Positions 5,798-9,988 of a stretch of 9,988 nt of DNA are shown piece by piece; position 1 is the stretch's first letter; the number at the start of each line of letters is the position of its first letter. Under the pieces are notes generated by a model. That model was not told the DNA's origin and did not search any database. It saw only the letters and a program-made list of their open reading frames with translations. The DNA lies in NCBI GenBank assembly GCA_045536305.1, contig JAZSNH010000032.1, forward strand, positions 1 through 9,988. Direction: 5' to 3'. Position numbers and translations under genes: made by a program. Source of the DNA: JAISGQ01 sp045536305. GTDB taxonomy: Bacteria > Bacillota > Clostridia > Oscillospirales > Acutalibacteraceae.

Positions 5798-8203
5798 ATG
5801 AAATACGATTTTAAGGCCATTGAGGCAAAATGGCAGGATATCTGGGAAGAAAACAAGACCTTCTGTGCACCGAACGATTTTAAAAAGCCTAAATTTTATG
5901 CGCTGGTCGAATTTCCTTATCCCTCGGGCGCAGGCCTCCATGTAGGACATCCGCGTCCCTATACCGCAATGGATATCGTTGCAAGAAAGCGCAGAATGGA
6001 AGGGTATAATGTTCTTTTCCCGATGGGTTGGGATGCATTCGGCCTTCCGACCGAAAACTACGCTATCAAAAACCATATCCATCCCTCTATCGTTACAGAG
6101 AACAATGTCAAGCGTTTCAAGAGCCAGCTTCGTATGCTGGGATTGTCCTTTGACTGGGACAGAGAGATAAATACCACCGATCCTTCATATTTTAAATGGA
6201 CTCAGTGGATATTCCTTCAGCTTTACAAAAAGGGACTCGCATACAAGAAGGAAATGGCAGTTAACTGGTGTACCTCCTGTAAGTGTGTTCTTGCGAACGA
6301 AGAGGTCGTAAACGGTGTCTGCGAGCGCTGCGGAAGCGAAGTTGTCCGTAAGGTAAAGAGCCAGTGGATGCTTAAGATCACAGCATACGCACAGAGACTC
6401 CTTGACGATCTTGATGATCTCGATTACATAGAAAGAGTCAAGCTTCAGCAGAGAAACTGGATCGGACGCTCAACCGGTGCCGAGGTTGATTTTAAGACAA
6501 CACTCGGAGAAACTCTCAGAGTTTACACCACTCGTCCCGATACACTTTTTGGTGCGACCTATATGGTCATCTCTCCCGAGCATCCTCTTATTGATAAGCT
6601 TTCCGATAAGCTGACCAATATGGACGCTGTGCGTGAGTATCAGGCTGCAGCAGCCAGAAAATCCGATTTTGAGCGCACCGAGATGGCAAAGGACAAAACA
6701 GGCGTAATGCTTGAGGGAATCAAGGCGATAAACCCCGTAAACGGCAGAGAAATACCTGTTTTCATCTCCGATTATGTTCTCGTATCCTACGGTACGGGTG
6801 CTATAATGGCAGTTCCCGCACATGATACACGCGACTGGGAATTTGCAAAAAAATTCAACCTTCCCATTATAGAAGTTGTCAAGGGCGGAAATGTTGAGGC
6901 TGAGGCATTTACAGACTGCGAAACAGGCGTAATGGTAAACAGCGATTTCCTCAACGGACTTTCCGTTGAGGAAGCAAAGGTTAAAATAACCGAATTTCTC
7001 GCAGAAAAGAAGCTTGGCGAAGCAAAGGTGAACTTCAAGCTTCGCGACTGGGTATTCTCCCGTCAGCGTTACTGGGGCGAGCCCATTCCGCTTGTATGGT
7101 GCGATCATTGCAATGAGTGGGTACCTATCCCCGAGGATCAGCTGCCTCTCACACTCCCCGATGTAGAATCCTATGAGCCTACAGATAACGGCGAATCACC
7201 CCTTGCCAATATTTCCGATTGGGTAAACACCACCTGTCCGAAGTGCGGCGGCAAGGCAAAGAGAGAGACCGATACAATGCCCCAGTGGGCAGGTTCGTCA
7301 TGGTATTTCCTGCGCTATTGCGATCCATGCAACGATAAGGAGCTTGCAAGCCCCGAGGCACTCAAATATTGGGGTCCTGTTGATTGGTACAACGGCGGCA
7401 TGGAGCATACCACACTTCACCCTCTGTACAGCCGCTTCTGGCATCAATTCCTTTATGATATCGGTGTGGTTCCCACCGCAGAGCCTTATAAGAAGCGTAC
7501 CAGCCACGGCATGATTCTTGCAGCTGACGGAGGCAAAATGAGTAAGTCGAGAGGCAATGTCATCAATCCCGATGATGTTGTTGCACAGTACGGCGCAGAT
7601 ACCATGCGTCTGTATGAGATGTTTATCGGCGACTTCGAAAAGGCAGCACCCTGGCAGGAAAACTCTGTAAAGGGATGCAAGAGATTCCTCGACAGAACAT
7701 GGAATCTTCAGGATCACATAGAAAAGGTACGTATGCGTCCTGAGGTTGCATCTCTTGTTCATAAGACAATAAAAAAGGTTACCGACGATATCGAAAACCT
7801 TAAGTTCAATACAGCGATTGCAGCGCTCATGTCACTGCTCAATGAATTTGAGTCGCTCAAAACCATTACCAAGGACGAATACAAGGTATATCTCCAGCTT
7901 CTCAATCCCTTCGCACCGCACATTACCGAAGAGATATGGCAGAATCTCGGCTACAACGGAATGCTCAATCAGCAGAAGTGGCCTAAATATGATGCATCTA
8001 AGTGTGTAGAGGCAACTGTTGAGATACCTGTACAGGTAAACGGCAAGCTGAGAGCAACAGTAAAGATCGCAGCAGATGCAGAGGCACAGGCTGTGCTTGC
8101 CGCTGCCAAGGCAGACGAGACTGTCAAGTCCTTTACCGACGGAAAGAATATCGTCAAGGAGATCTATGTTCCGGGCAAAATTGTGAACATTGTAGTAAAA
8201 TAA
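5798..8203 (+). CDS. leuS: Leucyl-tRNA synthetase (class I, bacterial type)
   Basis: LeuRS charges tRNA-Leu with leucine in the cytoplasm and proofreads mischarged products. The 801-residue protein has the class I signature HVGH (48-51) within FPYPSGAGLHVGH, and KMSKS (580-584). A zinc-binding-type cluster (C158, C161, C175, C178) and a second CxxC pair set (C435/C438 and C480/C483) are visible. The CP1 editing domain shows the threonine-rich TTRPDTLFG (244-252) and GTGAIMAVPAHDTRD (332-346), with D343 in the position of the editing-site aspartate, so proofreading should be intact. The sequence between GMILA and KMSKS is only a few residues, so the leucine-specific insertion of E. coli LeuRS is absent, as in shorter Firmicute enzymes. 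A normal C-terminal domain (about 740-801) contacts the tRNA. It is likely cotranscribed with rsfS; no T-box precedes it and no terminator follows. Confidence 0.99.
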   Translation: MKYDFKAIEAKWQDIWEENKTFCAPNDFKKPKFYALVEFPYPSGAGLHVGHPRPYTAMDIVARKRRMEGYNVLFPMGWDAFGLPTENYAIKNHIHPSIVTENNVKRFKSQLRMLGLSFDWDREINTTDPSYFKWTQWIFLQLYKKGLAYKKEMAVNWCTSCKCVLANEEVVNGVCERCGSEVVRKVKSQWMLKITAYAQRLLDDLDDLDYIERVKLQQRNWIGRSTGAEVDFKTTLGETLRVYTTRPDTLFGATYMVISPEHPLIDKLSDKLTNMDAVREYQAAAARKSDFERTEMAKDKTGVMLEGIKAINPVNGREIPVFISDYVLVSYGTGAIMAVPAHDTRDWEFAKKFNLPIIEVVKGGNVEAEAFTDCETGVMVNSDFLNGLSVEEAKVKITEFLAEKKLGEAKVNFKLRDWVFSRQRYWGEPIPLVWCDHCNEWVPIPEDQLPLTLPDVESYEPTDNGESPLANISDWVNTTCPKCGGKAKRETDTMPQWAGSSWYFLRYCDPCNDKELASPEALKYWGPVDWYNGGMEHTTLHPLYSRFWHQFLYDIGVVPTAEPYKKRTSHGMILAADGGKMSKSRGNVINPDDVVAQYGADTMRLYEMFIGDFEKAAPWQENSVKGCKRFLDRTWNLQDHIEKVRMRPEVASLVHKTIKKVTDDIENLKFNTAIAALMSLLNEFESLKTITKDEYKVYLQLLNPFAPHITEEIWQNLGYNGMLNQQKWPKYDASKCVEATVEIPVQVNGKLRATVKIAADAEAQAVLAAAKADETVKSFTDGKNIVKEIYVPGKIVNIVVK

Positions 8204-8221
8204 TAATGTTTGCTCAAATAA

Positions 8222-8239
8222 CTATTGACATTTCAATAG
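8222..8239 (+). repeat. Perfect inverted repeat overlapping the rpsU -35 box
   Basis: The arms CTATTGA (8222-8228) and TCAATAG (8233-8239) are perfectly complementary around a 4-base loop. The left arm contains most of the -35 hexamer. No T-run follows, so it is not a typical terminator for leuS. It could be a protein operator, a weak hairpin at the 3' end of the leuS transcript, or chance in AT-rich DNA. Confidence 0.45.
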
Positions 8240-8254
8240 AACATGGATTATAAT
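8225..8254 (+). promoter_or_regulatory. Sigma-A-type promoter of rpsU
   Basis: A perfect -35 TTGACA (8225-8230) and a perfect -10 TATAAT (8249-8254) are separated by 18 bases. Transcription would start near 8261, giving a leader of about 54 bases before rpsU. It is the best promoter in the window and fits the high expression expected of a ribosomal protein gene. Read-through from leuS is also possible because no terminator separates them. Confidence 0.88.
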
Positions 8255-8269
8255 AGTCACCGACCTAAG

Positions 8270-8288
8270 TTTAACACCCCGTGTTGAA
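8270..8288 (+). other. Hairpin in the rpsU 5' leader
   Basis: Bases 8270-8277 pair with 8281-8288 around the loop CCC, giving 8 base pairs including one G-U. No T-tract follows, so it is not a terminator. It lies a few bases upstream of a G-rich ribosome-binding region. A role in bS21 autoregulation or mRNA stability is possible but unproven. Confidence 0.45.
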
Positions 8289-8293
8289 AAGGC

Positions 8294-8303
8294 GGAGGGG
8301 AGG
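8294..8303 (+). promoter_or_regulatory. Tandem Shine-Dalgarno-like sites before rpsU
   Basis: Two GGAGG units, 8294-8298 and 8299-8303, lie directly next to each other. The second is 11 bases before ATG 8315, slightly long but workable; the first is 16 bases away and probably not used for initiation directly. Confidence 0.7.
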
Positions 8304-8314
8304 GAAAGTCAATC

Positions 8315-8494
8315 ATGTCATCGGAAATCAAGGTAAGAGATAACGAGTCTTTGGAAAGCGCTCTGCGCCGCTTCAAGAGATCCTGCGCACGTGGCGGTAT
8401 CATTCAGGAAGTACGTAAGAGAGAAGCTTACGAGAAGCCCTCTGTCAAGCGTAAGAAGAAGTCCGAAGCCGCTCGCAAGCGCAAGTATAAATAA
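8315..8494 (+). CDS. rpsU: Small ribosomal subunit protein bS21
   Basis: bS21 is a small basic protein of the 30S subunit that helps translation initiation near the 3' end of 16S rRNA. The 59-residue reading frame starts MSSEIKVRDNESLESALRRF, continues with KRSCARGGIIQEVRKREAYEK (21-41, the conserved core of the family) and ends in a run of Lys and Arg (PSVKRKKKS through KRKYK), as expected for an rRNA-binding protein. Length is typical. It is monocistronic: its own consensus promoter lies upstream and a strong intrinsic terminator starts 26 bases after its stop. In many Firmicutes rpsU is followed by yqeY; that gene is not here. Being under 60 residues, it is easily missed by length-filtered gene finding. 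Confidence 0.97.
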   Translation: MSSEIKVRDNESLESALRRFKRSCARGGIIQEVRKREAYEKPSVKRKKKSEAARKRKYK

Positions 8495-8517
8495 TTGACT
8501 TCTACAAACAATGTAAG

Positions 8518-8554
8518 AAAAGCGAGCAGATAAATCTGCTCGCTTTTTTATTTT
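8518..8554 (+). terminator. Intrinsic terminator of rpsU
   Basis: The GC-rich arms at 8521-8530 (AGCGAGCAGA) and 8535-8544 (TCTGCTCGCT) form 10 perfect base pairs around TAAA, extended by three A-T pairs (8518-8520 with 8545-8547). A T-rich tract, TTTTTTATTTT counted from 8544, follows. This should end the rpsU transcript efficiently. Confidence 0.95.
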
Positions 8555-8561
8555 AAAATAG

Positions 8562-8570
8562 TGTTATAAT
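8562..8570 (+). promoter_or_regulatory. Extended -10 promoter for the yqeG operon
   Basis: TG-T-TATAAT (8562-8570) is a full extended -10 element. No good -35 box lies 16-18 bases upstream because that space is the terminator T-tract; extended -10 promoters can work without one. Transcription would start near 8577, about 23 bases before the yqeG ATG, which has a TGAGGA site (8588-8593). Confidence 0.7.
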
Positions 8571-8599
8571 GATATCCTGAAATGAAGTGAGGAATTAAA

Positions 8600-9112
8600 A
8601 TGCCGCTTCTGAGACCATGCCTGATGATAGATAAAATGACAGATCTCGAGCTTGATTTTTTTGAATCATTGGGATGCAAGGCAATATTGCTTGATGTAGA
8701 TAATACAATGACTACCCACGATAATCCGACTCCGGCAGAAGGGGTTGCAGAGTGGATAGACAGAATGAAAAGCAACGGATTAAAGCTTATAATAGTTTCA
8801 AATAACAGCGCAGAGCGTGTTGCACCGTTTGCGGAAAAAATCGGCCTCGATTTCGTTGCAAAGGGTGCTAAGCCGCTCGCAAAAGGATTTAAAGAAGCCT
8901 GCTGCCGTATTGGAGTGCGGCCGAAGGAAGCGGTTGCTGTCGGTGATCAGATCTATACCGATATTATTGGCGGCAATCTTCTCGGTGCATATACCGTACT
9001 TACCGTGCCGTATGAGCTTGAGGAAAAATTGTTCTTTAAATTTAAACGAATGATGGAAAAGCCTGTAATTGCATCGTATAAAAGAAAAGCGGAGAGAAAG
9101 AATGCAGATTAA
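8600..9112 (+). CDS. yqeG: YqeG-family HAD phosphatase (class IIIA)
   Basis: A 170-residue haloacid dehalogenase-type phosphatase. Motif I is DVDNT (32-36), with nucleophile D32 and acid/base D34 and the Asn that marks this family. Motif II is the Ser in VSNNS (S67). The motif III lysine is K91 in the GAKP segment, and the acidic metal site is GDQIYTDI (115-122). The N-terminal PLLRPCLMIDKM and the PKEAVAVGDQ block are typical of YqeG. The related yeast Gep4 is a phosphatidylglycerophosphate phosphatase, so a lipid phosphatase role is possible, but the substrate here is not shown by the sequence. There is no signal peptide or membrane segment. In B. subtilis yqeG heads the yqe operon; here it lies downstream of rpsU with its own promoter. 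Its last 11 bases overlap the next gene. Confidence 0.93.
   Translation: MPLLRPCLMIDKMTDLELDFFESLGCKAILLDVDNTMTTHDNPTPAEGVAEWIDRMKSNGLKLIIVSNNSAERVAPFAEKIGLDFVAKGAKPLAKGFKEACCRIGVRPKEAVAVGDQIYTDIIGGNLLGAYTVLTVPYELEEKLFFKFKRMMEKPVIASYKRKAERKNAD
9091..9096 (+). promoter_or_regulatory. Shine-Dalgarno site deciding the TIM-barrel gene start
   Basis: GGAGAG, inside the end of yqeG, is 5 bases before ATG 9102. It favours this ATG over an in-frame TTG at 9069, which has no suitable site. Confidence 0.7.
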
Positions 9113-9971
9113 AATAGGACCTGCCGGAAAATGCAGCATGGCAGAAAAAGAGAAAATAAAAAATACGGAAAACCTGATGGACTGGCTTGGAGAAAAAGGC
9201 TTGAATGCCTTTGAATACCAGTGCGGAAGAGGTGTAAAGCTTAATGCCGAAAAAGCCGAGCAGATAAAAATTGCAGCAAAAAATGCAGGGATAACCGTTT
9301 CGCTCCATGCCCCATATTTTATATCTCTTGCCTCATCAGAGGAGGAAAAACGCCGCAATTCCGTTGAATATATTCGTCAGAGTGCAAAGGCGGTACAGGC
9401 ACTCGGAGGAAACAGAATAATTGTCCACCCGGGTGGACTTTCAAAAATGAGCCGTGAAGAGGCGAGAGCTGTTGCCTGTGAAACTCTTAGAAATGCACAG
9501 GCTGTGCTCGATGAAAATGATCTCGGTGATATTCACATCTGCCCTGAGGTAATGGGAAAAATAAACCAGCTCGGCGACCTCGACGATGTTATTGCATTCT
9601 GTAAGCTTGATGATCGCTTTATACCGTGTGTTGATTTTGGCCATCTCAACAGCCGCACGGCAGGTTCGCTTGCAGAGGTCAGCGACTATATAAGAGTATA
9701 TGATCGCCTTGCAAATGAGATCGGCAGCGATCGAACTAAAAGCATGCACATTCATTTTTCAAAGATCGAGTATTCAAAGGGAGGAGAAGTAAGACATCTG
9801 ACCTTTGAAGACGAAGTTTTCGGTCCCCGACCGGAGATATTTATTGAAAGCATAGTAAAATATGAAATGACACCCACAATAATCTGTGAATCCGCAGGGA
9901 CACAAACCGAAGACAGCATATCGATGATAGGAATGTATAACAGATATCAGATTATGCAGTGCAAAATTTAA
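9102..9971 (+). CDS. Endonuclease IV-like TIM-barrel protein
   Basis: The 289-residue protein matches the AP endonuclease family 2 / xylose isomerase-like TIM-barrel fold and has about the length of E. coli Nfo (285). Candidate metal ligands appear in the Nfo order: H69 (SLHAPYF), H109 (IIVHPGG), E149 (ICPEV), D178 and H181 (VDFGHLNSR), H216 (MHIHFSK), H232 (EVRHLTF) and E263 (IICES). The position matching Nfo D229, in the Nfo D-R-H motif, reads Val here (V-R-H), with E229 one residue upstream. Most of the trinuclear zinc site is therefore present, but repair of abasic sites cannot be assumed; another TIM-barrel hydrolase or isomerase activity is possible. ATG 9102 is used because it has a ribosome-binding site and begins with the family-like QIKIGPAGK; it overlaps yqeG by 11 bases, so the two are probably cotranslated. 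Confidence 0.85.
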   Translation: MQIKIGPAGKCSMAEKEKIKNTENLMDWLGEKGLNAFEYQCGRGVKLNAEKAEQIKIAAKNAGITVSLHAPYFISLASSEEEKRRNSVEYIRQSAKAVQALGGNRIIVHPGGLSKMSREEARAVACETLRNAQAVLDENDLGDIHICPEVMGKINQLGDLDDVIAFCKLDDRFIPCVDFGHLNSRTAGSLAEVSDYIRVYDRLANEIGSDRTKSMHIHFSKIEYSKGGEVRHLTFEDEVFGPRPEIFIESIVKYEMTPTIICESAGTQTEDSISMIGMYNRYQIMQCKI

Positions 9972-9972
9972 G

Positions 9973-9988
9973 AAGGAGAATTTTTATG
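9973..9988 (+). other. Ribosome-binding site and start codon of a further gene (cut by window)
   Basis: AAGGAG (9973-9978) is followed after 7 bases by ATG at 9986-9988, the last bases of the window. Only the start codon is visible, so the product cannot be named. The 14-base gap from the TIM-barrel gene suggests it belongs to the yqeG operon. Confidence 0.6.

Noticed and set aside
6470..7108. Open frame on the - strand (212 codons) opposite the leuS editing domain
   Set aside because: The + strand encodes intact LeuRS motifs through this whole stretch; the antisense product has no recognisable features.
8204..8245. Intrinsic terminator after leuS
   Set aside because: The 7-bp inverted repeat here is AT-rich and no T-run follows it, so it does not meet the pattern of an intrinsic terminator.
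9069..9071. TTG start for the TIM-barrel gene
   Set aside because: It would add 11 basic residues, has no ribosome-binding site and lies deeper inside yqeG; ATG 9102 has a well-placed site.
1..9988. CRISPR array, tRNA or rRNA genes, transposase, phage or toxin-antitoxin genes
   Set aside because: No regular repeat-spacer pattern, RNA gene structure or mobile-element protein was seen; nearly all bases are accounted for by housekeeping genes.

Overview
This window is a dense block of housekeeping genes, all on the + strand. The protein families and the gene order point to a low-to-moderate-GC Firmicute of class Clostridia, probably a Ruminococcus-like member of the Oscillospiraceae. That placement is inferred from the smc-ftsY pair, the conserved yhbY-nadD-yqeK-rsfS block, strong Shine-Dalgarno sites and the Firmicute-type proteins. 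I see no mobile element, CRISPR array, tRNA or rRNA, and no defence-like cassette.

Layout. The 3' part of smc (chromosome condensation) enters at the left edge and is followed 18 bases later by ftsY (SRP receptor). After a 62-base gap comes a tightly packed series: rdgB (XTP/dITP pyrophosphatase), yhbY (ribosome-associated CRM protein), nadD (NAD synthesis), yqeK (HD-domain Ap4A hydrolase), rsfS (ribosome silencing factor) and leuS (leucyl-tRNA synthetase). A consensus sigma-A-type promoter then drives rpsU (ribosomal protein bS21, 59 aa), which ends at a strong intrinsic terminator. Just after the terminator an extended -10 promoter appears to start a second operon. It contains a YqeG-family HAD phosphatase and an overlapping endonuclease IV-like TIM-barrel gene. 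The Shine-Dalgarno site and ATG of one more gene lie at the right edge.

How the genes fit together. Most products serve translation and its quality control: RsfS, YhbY, LeuRS, bS21 and FtsY. The others handle nucleotide metabolism or clean-up: RdgB, NadD and YqeK. LeuRS-type enzymes can make Ap4A as a side product, and YqeK family members degrade it, so their placement in one operon is coherent. In Bacillus subtilis yqeG sits at the head of the yqeG-yqeH-aroD-yqeI(yhbY)-nadD-yqeK-yqeL(rsfS) operon. Here yqeG lies downstream of leuS and rpsU, so the ancestral cluster looks split.

The points most worth a second look are small-scale: a divergent ABC signature in SMC, an endonuclease IV-like protein with one altered metal-ligand position, a TTG start for yqeK with a competing out-of-frame ATG, and hairpins overlapping the rsfS ribosome-binding site and the rpsU promoter and leader. 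I do not see convincing evidence of an undescribed multi-gene system.
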